Shown here one piece after another: positions 18,515-28,487 of a stretch of DNA of 64,000 bases. Source of the stretch: Gemmatimonadales bacterium (GTDB lineage Bacteria > Gemmatimonadota > Gemmatimonadetes > Gemmatimonadales > GWC2-71-9); NCBI GenBank assembly GCA_025927545.1, contig JAICLE010000005.1, positions 1 to 64,000 of the forward strand, in the 5' to 3' direction. The translations under genes and the position numbers were made by a program. Under the pieces are notes generated by a model, which saw only the letters and a program-made list of their open reading frames with translations, did no database searches and was not told the DNA's origin. Position 1 is the stretch's first letter; every line of letters starts with the position of its first letter.

Positions 18515-19551
18515 GCCGGCGGGGCGACACGCATCGGGTCATGCGCTGGCTATGGACCAGCCGGCGGGCAGACGCGCGGCTCGCCCGCCTCGCGCTGCTG
18601 CCGGTCTCCGGGCTTTGGCGCGTCGCCGTAGGCGCCCGACGGACGGCCTACCGGCAGGGCTGGCTCCCGGTGCACGACCTTCCGCTGCCGAGCGTGGCGG
18701 TGGGCAATCTCACCGTGGGCGGCTCCGGCAAGACCCCCATCGCCATCTGGATCGCCCGGCACTACGTGGCGCGCGGTCTCCGCCCGGGCATCCTCCTCCG
18801 CGGCTACGGGGGCGACGAAACGCTCGTGCATCAGCATTCGGTGCCCGAGGCGGTCGTGGTGGCCGACCCCGACCGGGCCGCGGGAGCCGAGCGCGCGCTG
18901 GCCCGAGGGGCGGACGTGCTGGTGCTGGATGACGCCTATCAGCGGCTCGACGTGCACCGGGACCTCAACGTCCTGGTCATGAGCGCCGAGACCACGCGCG
19001 CGGTGCGCTGGCCGCTCCCCGCGGGCCCGTGGCGGGAGAGCTGGGACGCGCTCGACCGGGCGGACGCCGTGGTGGTGACCCGGAAGCGGGCCACCGCCGA
19101 GGCCGCCCGCACGCTGGCGGGGACGCTGGCAGAGCGGGTGCGGGCTCCGATTGCGATCGCCCACCTCGGCCTGGGCACGCTCGAGGGACTGGTGAGCGGA
19201 ACCCGCCGTCCCGCATCGATCCTGGCCGGCAAGCGGGTCGTGGCCGCGTCGGGCATCGCGGATCCGGACGCCTTCGTGGCGCAGACCAAGGCGACCGGCG
19301 CGGCCGTACAGGTTGCCACGTGGAAGGACCACCACGACTACCGCGATGAGGACGTGGCCTGGCTTGCCCACGCCGCGCGTCGGGCCGACCACGTGGTGAT
19401 CACGCAGAAGGACGCCGTCAAGCTGCGCGACCGGTGGCCGGCGGCCGTCCCCGAGCCGCTCGTGGCCCTGCTCGACCTGAGCTGGGAGAAAGGCGGCGAG
19501 CGCTTCGCCGCCGTGCTGGACGCCGTCGTCACACCCGTCGACCGCCTGTAA
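18511..19551 (+). CDS. lpxK: Tetraacyldisaccharide 4'-kinase LpxK
   Basis: A 346-residue membrane-associated kinase that adds the 4'-phosphate of lipid A. The ORF track reads it from 17806, but the true start is ATG 18511, overlapping the acyltransferase stop. The P-loop is [12 protein letters not shown] (about residues 65-76), followed by GILLRGYGG and the Walker B-like LVLDDAYQ, where most LpxK have DDGFQ. The C-terminal part contains WKDHHDY and [11 protein letters not shown], which are usual for the family. It is the last gene of the lpx block; a 25-nt gap precedes gdhA. Confidence 0.93.
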   Translation: MSRRGDTHRVMRWLWTSRRADARLARLALLPVSGLWRVAVGARRTAYRQGWLPVHDLPLPSVAVGNLTVGGSGKTPIAIWIARHYVARGLRPGILLRGYGGDETLVHQHSVPEAVVVADPDRAAGAERALARGADVLVLDDAYQRLDVHRDLNVLVMSAETTRAVRWPLPAGPWRESWDALDRADAVVVTRKRATAEAARTLAGTLAERVRAPIAIAHLGLGTLEGLVSGTRRPASILAGKRVVAASGIADPDAFVAQTKATGAAVQVATWKDHHDYRDEDVAWLAHAARRADHVVITQKDAVKLRDRWPAAVPEPLVALLDLSWEKGGERFAAVLDAVVTPVDRL

Positions 19552-19576
19552 CCACCATCGGAGCATTCCGACACCT

Positions 19577-20881
19577 ATGAGTGCCACCAGCCGCCCCTCA
19601 CCGCTCCTCATCCGCCCCGAGAAGGACACCTTCCTCAACGAGGAAAACCCATTCGAAGGGATGATGTCACGCTTCGATTACGCGGCGGAGCGTCTGAGCC
19701 TGGACCAGGGACTGTACAAGGTGCTGCGCAGTCCGGAAAAGCAGATCATCGTCTCGGTACCGTTCCAGCGGGACACGGGCGAGGTGGAGGTCTACACCGG
19801 CTACCGCGTGCTCTACAACACGAGCCGCGGCCCCGCGAAAGGCGGCATCCGGTTCGATTTGAACGTGACGCTCGACGAGGTGAAGGCGCTGGCGGCGTGG
19901 ATGACCTGGAAATGCGCGCTCGTCAACATTCCGTTCGGAGGCTCCAAGGGCGGGGTGGTCTGCGACCCCGCCACACTCTCCAATACCGAGCTCGAGCGCA
20001 TCACCCGCCGCTACACCTCCGCCATCATCGAAATCCTGGGACCCGACTCCGACGTACCCGCGCCCGACGTGAACACCAATGAGCGGGTCATGGCCTGGAT
20101 CATGGACACGTATTCCATGCACAAGCGGCACACGGTCACCGCCGTCGTCACCGGGAAGCCGATCGCCATGGGCGGCTCCCTCGGCCGGCGCGAGGCGACC
20201 GGCCGGGGCTGCATGCTGGTGACCCGCGAGGCGCTCCGGAAGCTCGGGATGCCGATCGCCGGGACACGGGTGGCCGTCCAGGGCTTCGGCAACGTGGGCT
20301 CGACCGCGGCGATGCTCATGGAGGAGCTGGGGCTCACCATCGTGGCGGTCAGCGACAAGTCGGGCGGGGTCTACAACCCGAAGGGACTGCGCATCAAGGA
20401 GCTGCAGCAGCACGTCCGCGAGCATCGCTTCCTCGGCGAGTACAAGGAGGCCGAGCCGATCACCAACGAACAGCTCCTCACGGTCGACTGCGAGGTCCTC
20501 GTGCCCGCGGCGCTGGAGAACGTCATCACCCGGCACAATGCGGGCGACGTGAAGGCCCGTATCATCTGCGAGGGAGCCAACGGCCCCACCACGGCCAATG
20601 CCGACCGCATCCTGGAAGAGAAGGGCGTGTTCGTGGTGCCCGACATCCTGGCGAATGCGGGAGGCGTCACGGTCAGCTACTTCGAGTGGGTGCAGGACCG
20701 GGGCGGCTACTTCTGGGACGAGGAAACCGTCAACCAGCGGCTCGAGCGCATCATGGTGCAGTCGTTCGACGAAGTGATCACCATGTCGGAGAAGCACCGC
20801 GTCAATCTGCGCACCGGTGCGTACATGCAGGCGATCGAGCGGGTGGCGGCGGTGCATCGCCTGCGGGGCATGTACGCCTAG
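19577..20881 (+). CDS. gdhA: Glutamate dehydrogenase
   Basis: A 434-residue NAD(P)-linked glutamate dehydrogenase interconverting glutamate and 2-oxoglutarate plus ammonia. The substrate-binding and catalytic lysines lie in GPAKGGIRF and [11 protein letters not shown]. The dinucleotide-binding motif is VQGFGNVGS. The length matches the about 420-450 residue hexameric type found in Bacillus and archaea. Coenzyme choice cannot be decided by eye. A stop directly abutting the rlmH GTG suggests shared transcription. Confidence 0.95.
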   Translation: MSATSRPSPLLIRPEKDTFLNEENPFEGMMSRFDYAAERLSLDQGLYKVLRSPEKQIIVSVPFQRDTGEVEVYTGYRVLYNTSRGPAKGGIRFDLNVTLDEVKALAAWMTWKCALVNIPFGGSKGGVVCDPATLSNTELERITRRYTSAIIEILGPDSDVPAPDVNTNERVMAWIMDTYSMHKRHTVTAVVTGKPIAMGGSLGRREATGRGCMLVTREALRKLGMPIAGTRVAVQGFGNVGSTAAMLMEELGLTIVAVSDKSGGVYNPKGLRIKELQQHVREHRFLGEYKEAEPITNEQLLTVDCEVLVPAALENVITRHNAGDVKARIICEGANGPTTANADRILEEKGVFVVPDILANAGGVTVSYFEWVQDRGGYFWDEETVNQRLERIMVQSFDEVITMSEKHRVNLRTGAYMQAIERVAAVHRLRGMYA

Positions 20882-21358
20882 GTGGAACTGGTGCTGCTGG
20901 CCGTCGGCAAACTGCGCCCGAGCTATCGCGAGACATGCGACGACTATCTCCGCCGGCTCAGCCGTCGCGTGACCATCCGGCAGCTCGAGGTCCGCGAGGC
21001 CAGCCGCGCGCCGACGGCGGCGGCGCAGCGCGACGAGGAGGCCGCTCGGCTGCTCGCACGGGCGCCGGCGCGGGCGCGCCTCGTGGCGCTTACCCGCGAG
21101 GGGACGGCGTGGAGCAGCGAGGAGGTGTCTCGCCAGCTGGAGCGCTGGATGCGCGAGGCCCGGCCGGTGGCGCTCGTCATCGGCGGCTCGCGCGGCCTGG
21201 CCCCCGACCTCCTCGCCCGGGCGGCCGACCGATGGAGCCTGGGGCCGCTCACGCTGCCGCACGAGCTGGCGCGCGTCGTCGTGGCGGAGCAGCTCTACCG
21301 GGCCGTCACGATCCTCCGCGGGGAGCCGTATCACAAGGGTCCCGGTGCGCCGCGATGA
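20882..21358 (+). CDS. rlmH: 23S rRNA pseudouridine(1915)-N3-methyltransferase RlmH
   Basis: A 158-residue SPOUT methyltransferase acting on the ribosomal A site helix H69. It starts at GTG 20882 immediately after the gdhA stop. The knot region shows GGSRGLAPDLL, the trailing LGPLTLPHELARVVVAEQLYRA and the C-terminal GEPYHKG; the last is the RlmH hallmark. Length is normal for the family. Confidence 0.94.
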   Translation: MELVLLAVGKLRPSYRETCDDYLRRLSRRVTIRQLEVREASRAPTAAAQRDEEAARLLARAPARARLVALTREGTAWSSEEVSRQLERWMREARPVALVIGGSRGLAPDLLARAADRWSLGPLTLPHELARVVVAEQLYRAVTILRGEPYHKGPGAPR

Positions 21359-22071
21359 CCGAATGGTTCGAGGAGTGGTTCGGCGAGGAGTACCTTCACC
21401 TCTATCCGCACCGGGACGCGGTGGAGGCGGAGCGTGCCGTGGCGCTCATCCTCGAGCGGGTCGGATTCGCGCCGGGCTGGCGGGTGCTGGACGTGGCCTG
21501 CGGCGCGGGTCGCCACGCGCGCGCGTTCGAGGCAGCCGGCGCGCGCTGCGTCGGCCTCGACCTGTCCGCCGCGCTGCTGCGCATCGCGCGGGGCTCGACC
21601 GGCGCGCCGCTCGTGCGGGCCGACATGCGCGCGCTGCCGGTGCGCCCCGGCTCCATGGACCTCACGGTCAACCTGTTCACCAGCTTCGGCTACTTCGAGC
21701 GCGACTCGGAGCACGCGGAAGCGCTGGGTGAAATGGTGGGGACGGTCCGCCCCGGCGGGTGGTTCGTGATCGACTTCCTCAACGCCGCCGCGGTGCGCGC
21801 GCGGCTCGTCCCGTGCGAGGCGCAGTGGCTCGACGGCACCCGGGTGACGGTGCACCGCTCGGTGTCGGCCGACGGGCGCTACGTCAGGAAGACGATCGAG
21901 CCCGCGAGCGGCCGACGCTTTACCGAGCGCGTGCGACTGTTCGAGCCGGTGCAGATCGCCGCCATGCTGGCGGCCGCGGGTGTCACGGTCCGGCACCGGT
22001 TCGGCGACTACGACGCTTCCAGCCTCACGGCCGACTCCCCTCGCACCATTCTGATGGGACAGGTGGCATGA
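21355..22071 (+). CDS. Class I SAM-dependent methyltransferase
   Basis: A 238-residue protein. The SAM-binding motif I is VLDVACGAGRHA near residue 44, with the acidic motif II in CVGLDLS and motif III region DLTVNLFTSFGYF. The start ATG 21355 overlaps rlmH, and the stop overlaps bshC, so it is embedded in a coupled run. The substrate is unknown. The residues NLFTSFGYF followed by a Gly-rich loop are common in small-molecule methyltransferases of this group. Confidence 0.85.
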   Translation: MTEWFEEWFGEEYLHLYPHRDAVEAERAVALILERVGFAPGWRVLDVACGAGRHARAFEAAGARCVGLDLSAALLRIARGSTGAPLVRADMRALPVRPGSMDLTVNLFTSFGYFERDSEHAEALGEMVGTVRPGGWFVIDFLNAAAVRARLVPCEAQWLDGTRVTVHRSVSADGRYVRKTIEPASGRRFTERVRLFEPVQIAAMLAAAGVTVRHRFGDYDASSLTADSPRTILMGQVA

Positions 22072-23597
22072 CGCTGCGCTTCGTGCCGACGCCGCTGGAG
22101 CATCCGCTCGGGCCGCCGGTGCCGGCCGCCGGCGGCCTCGACCCGGCCCTGGCGGAGGCGTTCGTCCCTTCGTCCACGCGGGACGCGCAACTGGCCCGCC
22201 TGCTCCAGCCCGGCGCGCTCGCCGTCACCACCGGCCAGCAGCCCGGCCTTTTCACCGGCCCGCTCTACACGATCCACAAAGCGCTGAGCGCCGTCGCGCT
22301 AGCCCGGCTGCTCGAACGCCGCTGGGGGCGGCCCGTACTCCCGATATTCTGGCTCGCCGGCGACGACCACGACTTCGCCGAGGCGAGCAGCGCGTCGTGG
22401 ATCGCGGCGGACGGATCGGTGGCGAGCGCGGCCCTCCCACCGCGTCCGCCCGACGCTCCGCTCACGCCGATGTACCGCCAGCCCCTGGGCGAGGGCGTCG
22501 TGGCCGCGCTGGCGGCGCTGGCCGAAGGGCTCCCGGCGTCGGAGTTCCGGGACGCGACGCTCGCCTGGCTCGAGCGGCACTACCGGCCCGAAGCGAGCGT
22601 CGCGGGCAGCTTTGCCGGCGCCATGGCCGAACTGCTCGAGCCGCTCGGCGTGCTCGCCTTCGACAGCACGCATCCCGCGGCCAAGCAGGCCGCGGCTCCA
22701 CACTTGGTTGCGGCGCTCCGACAGGCGGGTGAGCTGGACGACGCACTCGACCGCTGGTCGGAAGAGCAGGGGGCGGCGGCCCGCAACTCCGGGATCACCG
22801 TCGGCGATGGCGCGGCGCTCGTAATGCTGGAGGCCAGCCTCGGACGCGACCGCCTGGTGCGGGACGACAGCGGGTTCGTCACCCGTCGGAGCCGGGAGCG
22901 GTTCGATCTCGCGGCCATCGAGCGGATCGCGGCGGACGCACCCTCGCGGCTCTCGCCCAACGTTCTCCTCCGGCCCGTGGTGGAACGCGCGCTGCTCCCC
23001 ACCGTGGCGTACCTGGGGGGCCCCGGCGAGCTCCGATATCTCGAGCTGACGCCGCCGATCTACTCCCTCATGAGGGTCCCGCGACAGCTTCCGCTGCCCA
23101 GGTGGTCGGGCGTCATCGTGGAGCCGCGGGTGGACCGCGTGCTCGAGAAATTCGGGCTCTCGCTCGAGGAGCTGCTCGCGCCCGCCGGGCCGCTCGAGGC
23201 GCGCCTGGTCCGCTCCCAGCTCCCCTCGGACGCGCTCACGTCGCTCGAGCGGCTCCGGACGGCGCTCGACACCGAGTACGGTCTCCTCGAGCACGTCGCC
23301 ACGGCAATCGACCCCACCCTGGCGCGCCCGACCCGGAGCGCCCGGCAGCAGGCTCTGGCCGGGACCCAGGACGTGGAGAAAAAGCTGGTGCAGCACCTCA
23401 AGCGGCGGCAGGAGACGGAGCTCGGGCAGCTGGCCCGGGCGCGTAACGCGGTGGCACCCGGGGGCAAGCCGCAGGAACGGGTGCTCACGCTGGCACCGTT
23501 CCTCGCGCGGTACGGACCGACGCTGCTCGAGGAGTTGACCGGGGCGATCCAGGCGTGGTACGGCGGCGCCCTTGAAGGGCCGCCGCAACCCGCGTAG
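22068..23597 (+). CDS. bshC: Bacillithiol biosynthesis cysteine-adding enzyme BshC
   Basis: A 509-residue protein from ATG 22068. The family motif VTTGQQPGLFTGPLYTIHK is near residue 52, followed by FWLAGDDHDFAEA. BshC joins cysteine to glucosaminyl-malate to complete bacillithiol, a low-molecular-weight thiol that replaces glutathione in many bacteria. The C-terminal half carries the expected coiled-coil stretch (about 420-480) with QHLKRRQETELGQL. bshA and bshB are not recognised in this window. Length is close to the family norm of about 540. Confidence 0.93.
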   Translation: MTLRFVPTPLEHPLGPPVPAAGGLDPALAEAFVPSSTRDAQLARLLQPGALAVTTGQQPGLFTGPLYTIHKALSAVALARLLERRWGRPVLPIFWLAGDDHDFAEASSASWIAADGSVASAALPPRPPDAPLTPMYRQPLGEGVVAALAALAEGLPASEFRDATLAWLERHYRPEASVAGSFAGAMAELLEPLGVLAFDSTHPAAKQAAAPHLVAALRQAGELDDALDRWSEEQGAAARNSGITVGDGAALVMLEASLGRDRLVRDDSGFVTRRSRERFDLAAIERIAADAPSRLSPNVLLRPVVERALLPTVAYLGGPGELRYLELTPPIYSLMRVPRQLPLPRWSGVIVEPRVDRVLEKFGLSLEELLAPAGPLEARLVRSQLPSDALTSLERLRTALDTEYGLLEHVATAIDPTLARPTRSARQQALAGTQDVEKKLVQHLKRRQETELGQLARARNAVAPGGKPQERVLTLAPFLARYGPTLLEELTGAIQAWYGGALEGPPQPA

Positions 23598-23607
23598 ACT
23601 CGACCCC

Positions 23608-23886
23608 ATGTCGGTCATCGCGCTCTTCCTGCTCGTGGCGCTCCTGATCCCGATCCTCGGGATCGTGGTGGACTCGCCGATCGGGCGCGCGCTGGCGCGG
23701 CGGCTGGAAGGTCCGCAGGAAGCGCCCGCCGACGTGGTGGCGCTCGCCAAGCGCGTCGAACTGCTCGAGGCGGAAGTGGACGACCTCAACCGCACGATGC
23801 AGGGGCTGCAGGACGAGGCGGCCTTTCTCCAGCGCCTGCTCGCGACCCCGGCCCCCGCTCCCCTCCCACCGTCGCCCGAGTCCTGA
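23608..23886 (+). CDS. Small membrane protein with coiled coil, unknown function
   Basis: A 92-residue protein. The ATG at 23608 was preferred over the TTG at 23572 that the ORF track uses, because the latter lies inside bshC. One N-terminal membrane segment (about 3-22, VIALFLLVALLIPILGIVV) is followed by a short coiled coil (about 45-72, heptads of Leu/Val) and a Pro-rich tail. This resembles phage-shock PspB-like or divisome-type small proteins only in outline. No family is assigned. Confidence 0.65.
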   Translation: MSVIALFLLVALLIPILGIVVDSPIGRALARRLEGPQEAPADVVALAKRVELLEAEVDDLNRTMQGLQDEAAFLQRLLATPAPAPLPPSPES

Positions 23887-23921
23887 CCGCCGGCCAGCGC
23901 CGCACCGCGCGACCCGCGGTC

Positions 23922-25466
23922 ATGGTGGCGGCCGGCATCCTCCTCAGCCGGCTCGTCGGTCTCGTTCGCAACCGGGTCTTCGCCCACTATTTCGGCACCT
24001 CCGACGCCGCGGACGCCTTCAATGCGGCGTTCAGGATCCCGAACTTCCTGCAGAACCTCTTCGGCGAAGGGGTGCTCTCCGCATCGTTCATCCCGGTGTA
24101 CGCTGGCCTCCGCGCCCGGGGAGACGAGACGGAAGCCCGCCGCGTGGCCGGCGCCGTGGCCGCGCTGCTGGCGCTGGTCACGTCGCTGCTCGTGCTCGTG
24201 GGGGTGCTGCTCACGCCCTGGCTCATCGCGATCATCGCGCCGGGCTTCACCGGCGAGAAGCGCGAAGCGACCATCCGCCTCGTGCGTATCCTGTTCCCCG
24301 GGGCCGGGCTGCTCGTGCTCTCCGCCTGGTGTCTCGGCGTGCTCAACAGCCACCGCCGATTCTTCCTCAGCTATGCCGCGCCGGTGCTATGGAACCTGGC
24401 GATCATCGCGGGCCTCGTCGCCTTCGGACGGAGCCGGCCGCAGTACCCGCTCGCGGAAATCGCGGCCTGGAGCTCCGTGCTGGGCAGTCTGCTCCAGCTC
24501 CTCGTGCAGCTCCCGACGGTGGCGAAGCTGCTCCGGGGCATTCGCCCGCGCCTGCTCCGCGGCTCCGCGCAGGTGCGCGCGGTGCTTCACAACTTCGGGC
24601 CCGTGTTCGTCGGCCGCGGTGTGGTGCAGATCAGCGCGTACGTGGACACCGTTCTGGCGAGCCTCCTCCCCGGGGGAGCCGTGGCGGCGCTCTCGTACGC
24701 GCAAGTACTCTACACCCTCCCCGTGAGCCTGTTCGGCATGTCCGTGTCGGCAGCCGAGCTGCCCGCGATGGCGAGCGCCGTGGGGAGCGACGAGGAACGC
24801 GCCGCCTACCTCCGGCAGCGACTCGGCGCGGGTCTCCGGCAGATCGCCTTCTTCGTGGTGCCCTCGGCCGTGGCATTTCTCGCCCTGGGCGATGTCGTGG
24901 CCGGGGCGCTCTACCAATCGGGCGCGTTCACCCGGGGAATGACCTTGTACGTCTGGGGAATCCTGGCAGGGTCGGCCGTCGGGCTGCTCGCCTCGACCAT
25001 GGGACGGCTCTACGCCTCCACCTACTACGCGCTCCAGGACACGCGCACGCCGCTTCGCTTCGCCGTGGTTCGGGTCGCCCTCACGATCGCGCTGGGCTAC
25101 CTGTTCGCGCTGCCGCTGCCGAGAGCGCTCGGCGTGGACCAGCGCTGGGGGGCGGCCGGCCTGACCGCGTCGGCCGGAATCGCGGGGTGGATCGAGTTTC
25201 TCCTGCTCCGCCGCGCGCTCAACGCCCGCATCGGCACGACCGGGCTGCCGATTCCGCTGGCGGTGAGGCTCTGGGTGGCGGCGGCCCTGGGCGCGGCGGC
25301 GGCCTGGGCGCTCCGCGCCGCAGCGCCGATCCGGCAGCCGGTGATCTCGGCGCTCGTGCTGCTGACGGTGTACGGGGCGGTGTATTTTTCAGTCACCCAC
25401 CGCTTCGGCGTTCCGGAGTCCGGCGCGGTGGTCCGACGCCTCCGGTTCCTGCGACAACCCTCATGA
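23922..25466 (+). CDS. murJ: Lipid II flippase MurJ
   Basis: A 514-residue MATE/MVF-fold membrane protein with about 14 membrane segments that moves lipid II across the inner membrane for peptidoglycan synthesis. The N-terminal LLSRLVGLVRNRVFAHYFG and DAFNAAFRIPNFLQNLFGEG are strongly MurJ-like. The frame is open upstream of ATG 23922 to about residue -12 (PTVARVLTAGQRR...), so a non-ATG start might add a few residues. It ends four bases into uvrC. Confidence 0.93.
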   Translation: MVAAGILLSRLVGLVRNRVFAHYFGTSDAADAFNAAFRIPNFLQNLFGEGVLSASFIPVYAGLRARGDETEARRVAGAVAALLALVTSLLVLVGVLLTPWLIAIIAPGFTGEKREATIRLVRILFPGAGLLVLSAWCLGVLNSHRRFFLSYAAPVLWNLAIIAGLVAFGRSRPQYPLAEIAAWSSVLGSLLQLLVQLPTVAKLLRGIRPRLLRGSAQVRAVLHNFGPVFVGRGVVQISAYVDTVLASLLPGGAVAALSYAQVLYTLPVSLFGMSVSAAELPAMASAVGSDEERAAYLRQRLGAGLRQIAFFVVPSAVAFLALGDVVAGALYQSGAFTRGMTLYVWGILAGSAVGLLASTMGRLYASTYYALQDTRTPLRFAVVRVALTIALGYLFALPLPRALGVDQRWGAAGLTASAGIAGWIEFLLLRRALNARIGTTGLPIPLAVRLWVAAALGAAAAWALRAAAPIRQPVISALVLLTVYGAVYFSVTHRFGVPESGAVVRRLRFLRQPS

Positions 25467-27283
25467 CGGCACCCCGACTTCACGACTCGCTGCAGCGCAA
25501 GCTCGACACCCTACCGGACGGCCCCGGCGTCTACCTCTGGAAGGACGCTGCCGGGGAGATTCTGTACGTCGGCAAGGCCAAGCGGCTCAGCAGCCGGGTG
25601 CGGAGCTACTTCGCCGCCGACGTCGAGGCGAGCCCCAAGAACCGCCTGCTCCAGCGGCTGATCGCGGACGTCGAGACGATCGTGGTCGCCTCCGAGCCCC
25701 AATCGCTGATCCTCGAGAACAATCTGATCAAGGAGTACCGCCCGCGGTTCAACGTGCGGCTCAAGGACGACAAGAGCTACCCGTCCATCGCCGTGACGCT
25801 GGCGGAGCCGTTTCCCCGGGTGCTGGTAACGCGCCGGCGTGATATCCCGGGGGCACGCTACTACGGTCCCTACACCGACGTGGGCCAGCTCCGGCGCACG
25901 CTGGCGATCATCCGCCGGCTCTATACCGTCCGGAGCTGCGCGGACGGGCTGCCAGGGGAGACGCGGGAGCGTCCGTGCCTCGACTACCACATCGGCCGGT
26001 GCCGGGCGCCCTGCGTCGGCTGGCAGTCGGCCGCCGATTACCGGCGGATGGTCGACGACGTCGTCGATTTTCTCGAGGGACGCACCGGCGACGTCCGACA
26101 GAAGGTGCGTGAGGCGATGCTGGCCGCCAGCGGCCGCGAGGACTACGAGCGCGCGAAGGAGATGCGCGACGCGCTCCGGTGGCTCGAACGGCTGGAGGAG
26201 CCGGCCAGCGTGGAGGTGATCGGTACCGGTGACGCCGACGTCGTGGGCTACGCCCGGGACGGAGACGACGCGGTTGGGGTGCTCATCCGCGTGCGCGAAG
26301 GCCGGGTGGTGGGCCGGGAGCACCGGTTCCTCGAGGGGCTCGAGGAGGAGGCCGACGGCGCCGTGCTGAGTGCCTTTCTCGTCCGATATTACGTCCCGAC
26401 GGAATCGCGGGCGCGGCGCGTCGTGGTCCCTTTTCCGCCGGACGACTGGGATGCGCTGCGCGAGCTCGTCCCCGAGGCGGACTGGACGATCCCGCAGCGG
26501 GGAACCGCCCACCGCTGGCTCGAGCTGGCCGACCACAACGCCCGGCACCTGCTGGAGAGCCTGCGGATCGAGTCGTTCGAAACGGAGGAGCGCGCCGAGG
26601 ATCCGGTGTACGCCCTGGGCCGCGATCTGGGGCTCAACTCGGTGCCACGCAGCCTGGTCTGCGTGGACATCTCCCACAATCAGGGCCGCGACACGGTCGG
26701 CTCGCTGGTCTGGTTCGAGGCCGGCCGCCCGAAGAAGAGCGAGTACCGGAAGTTCCGGATCCAGGGCCTGGGGCAGCAGGACGACTTCGCGGCCATTCAC
26801 GAGGTCATCACCCGCTATCTCACGCGTCGCCGGGACGAGGGGCTTCCGCTGCCGGACCTGATCGTGATCGACGGCGGCAAGGGCCAGCTCAACGCCGCGC
26901 TCGACGCGATGGAAAAGGTGGGTCTCGGCCCGATCCCGATGGTGAGCCTGGCCAAGCGCGAAGAGGAGGTGTTCCTGCCGGGCCGGTCGGAGAGCCTGCG
27001 GCTGTCCCGCCGGAGCCCGTCGCTCCGGCTGCTGCAGCGGGCACGCGACGAGGCACACCGGTTCGGACTGGCCTACAACCGGCAGCGCCGCACCCGGCGG
27101 ACGATCACGTCGGAGCTGCTCAACATTCCCGGCGTGGGCCCCAACCGGCGACGGCAGCTGCTCGAGCGCTTCGGCAGCCTGGCGGGCGTGAAATCCGCCT
27201 CGGTCACGGAGCTCGCGACCGTTCCCGGCTTCTCAGCGCGTCTGGCCGAGCGGGTCCTCTCCCACCTGAATGGCACTCAGTGA
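25463..27283 (+). CDS. uvrC: UvrABC system protein C (excinuclease subunit)
   Basis: A 606-residue nuclease making both incisions in nucleotide excision repair. The ORF track opens at 24329 inside murJ; the true start is ATG 25463, overlapping the murJ stop. The GIY-YIG domain (about 13-95) shows PGVYLWKDAAGEILYVGKAKRL. A UVR motif lies near 205-240, an RNase H-like nuclease in the middle with VCVDISHNQG, and a helix-hairpin-helix pair at the C-terminus (NIPGVGPNRRRQLLERFGS). All catalytic regions appear intact. Confidence 0.95.
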   Translation: MTAPRLHDSLQRKLDTLPDGPGVYLWKDAAGEILYVGKAKRLSSRVRSYFAADVEASPKNRLLQRLIADVETIVVASEPQSLILENNLIKEYRPRFNVRLKDDKSYPSIAVTLAEPFPRVLVTRRRDIPGARYYGPYTDVGQLRRTLAIIRRLYTVRSCADGLPGETRERPCLDYHIGRCRAPCVGWQSAADYRRMVDDVVDFLEGRTGDVRQKVREAMLAASGREDYERAKEMRDALRWLERLEEPASVEVIGTGDADVVGYARDGDDAVGVLIRVREGRVVGREHRFLEGLEEEADGAVLSAFLVRYYVPTESRARRVVVPFPPDDWDALRELVPEADWTIPQRGTAHRWLELADHNARHLLESLRIESFETEERAEDPVYALGRDLGLNSVPRSLVCVDISHNQGRDTVGSLVWFEAGRPKKSEYRKFRIQGLGQQDDFAAIHEVITRYLTRRRDEGLPLPDLIVIDGGKGQLNAALDAMEKVGLGPIPMVSLAKREEEVFLPGRSESLRLSRRSPSLRLLQRARDEAHRFGLAYNRQRRTRRTITSELLNIPGVGPNRRRQLLERFGSLAGVKSASVTELATVPGFSARLAERVLSHLNGTQ

Positions 27284-28464
27284 CCGCCGGGCCCGCCGCC
27301 GACTGGACGCTCGAGTGTTCGAGCTGCGGCGCGGGACGTGGGCCCGAAGGGCTTCCCACGGTGTGCGAGGGCTGCGGCATGCCGTGGCTCGTGCGCTACC
27401 CCCACCGGGTGCCGGTGCTGGTCGATCGCGCGGAGCTGCGCCGGCTGCACGGGATGTGGCGGTTCCGTCGGTTTCTCCCGCTGGCCGAGGGAGAGGAGCC
27501 GGTCACGCTCGGCGAGGGCGACACGCCGCTCCTCCGGACTGCGCGCGCGGGGAGCCGGCTCGGGCTCCACGATCTCTGGGTCAAGGACGAGGGGGCCAAC
27601 CCGACCGGCTCGTTCAAGGCGCGGGGGCTGAGCGCCGCCGTGACCCGCGCGGTGCTCGCGGGCGCGGAGCGCTTCGTGCTGCCGACGGCGGGCAACGCAG
27701 GCGTGGCGGCCGCCGCATATGCCGCCCGCGCGGGTGTCCCCGTCCGGGTCTATGCCCCCACGACGACACCGCGGACCATCCTCTCGCAGATCCTGGCGTT
27801 CGGTGGCGAGCTCGTGCTGCTCGACGGACACATCGGCCACTGCGGCTCGGCGGCGAGGGCATACGCGGCGGAAACCGGGGCCGTGGACCTCTCCACGCTG
27901 CGGGAGCCCTATCGCATCGAGGGAAAGAAGACGCTCGGACTGGAGCTCGCCCTGCAGCTGGGTTGGCGGCTGCCGGCTGCCATCATCTATCCAACCGGGG
28001 GCGGGACGGGTCTCATCGGGATGTGGAAGGCGTTCGCCGAGCTCCGGGCCGCGGGCTGGGTTCAGGATTCCCTGCCGCGCATGTACACGGTGCAGAGCAG
28101 CGGCTGCGCGCCGGTGGTGCGAGCGTTCGACACGTGGGCCGAGCAGTGCGAGCCGTGGGAGGCGCCGGAGACCGTCGCGAGCGGGCTCCGCGTCCCCAAC
28201 CCCCTTGGCGGCCGACTGATGCTGCAGGCGCTCCGGGAGAGCGGAGGAGGGGCCGTCGCGGTGAGCGACGTCGAGCTGGAGCGCGAGGCCCTGGCCGCAA
28301 CTCGCGAGGAAGGCATCGACTTCTCCCCCGAGGGTGGCGCTACGCTGGCGGCGGCGCGCGCGCTGCTCGACCGGGGAGCGCTCCGGCCGGACGAGCGAGT
28401 GGTCGCGTTCAACACCGGAGCCGGCTGGCTCTATCGGGACCCCTCGGGTTTGCCTCCGGTCTGA
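27280..28464 (+). CDS. thrC: Threonine synthase
   Basis: A 394-residue PLP enzyme converting O-phosphohomoserine to threonine. It starts at GTG 27280 (GTGA overlap with uvrC). The N-terminus has a small zinc-binding segment with CSSCG and CEGCGM, as in many bacterial and archaeal ThrC. The PLP lysine is in NPTGSFKARGL, and the phosphate-binding loop is PTGGGTGLIGMW. Cysteate synthase and related fold-type II enzymes look similar. The neighbours give no further hint, but the motif set favours ThrC. Confidence 0.85.
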   Translation: MTAGPAADWTLECSSCGAGRGPEGLPTVCEGCGMPWLVRYPHRVPVLVDRAELRRLHGMWRFRRFLPLAEGEEPVTLGEGDTPLLRTARAGSRLGLHDLWVKDEGANPTGSFKARGLSAAVTRAVLAGAERFVLPTAGNAGVAAAAYAARAGVPVRVYAPTTTPRTILSQILAFGGELVLLDGHIGHCGSAARAYAAETGAVDLSTLREPYRIEGKKTLGLELALQLGWRLPAAIIYPTGGGTGLIGMWKAFAELRAAGWVQDSLPRMYTVQSSGCAPVVRAFDTWAEQCEPWEAPETVASGLRVPNPLGGRLMLQALRESGGGAVAVSDVELEREALAATREEGIDFSPEGGATLAAARALLDRGALRPDERVVAFNTGAGWLYRDPSGLPPV

Positions 28465-28487
28465 TCCCCGCCCATATTCACAAGTCT

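Noticed and set aside
24329-25462. N-terminal extension of uvrC
   Set aside because: The frame runs through murJ and carries arginine-rich nonsense; the GIY-YIG domain begins right after ATG 25463.
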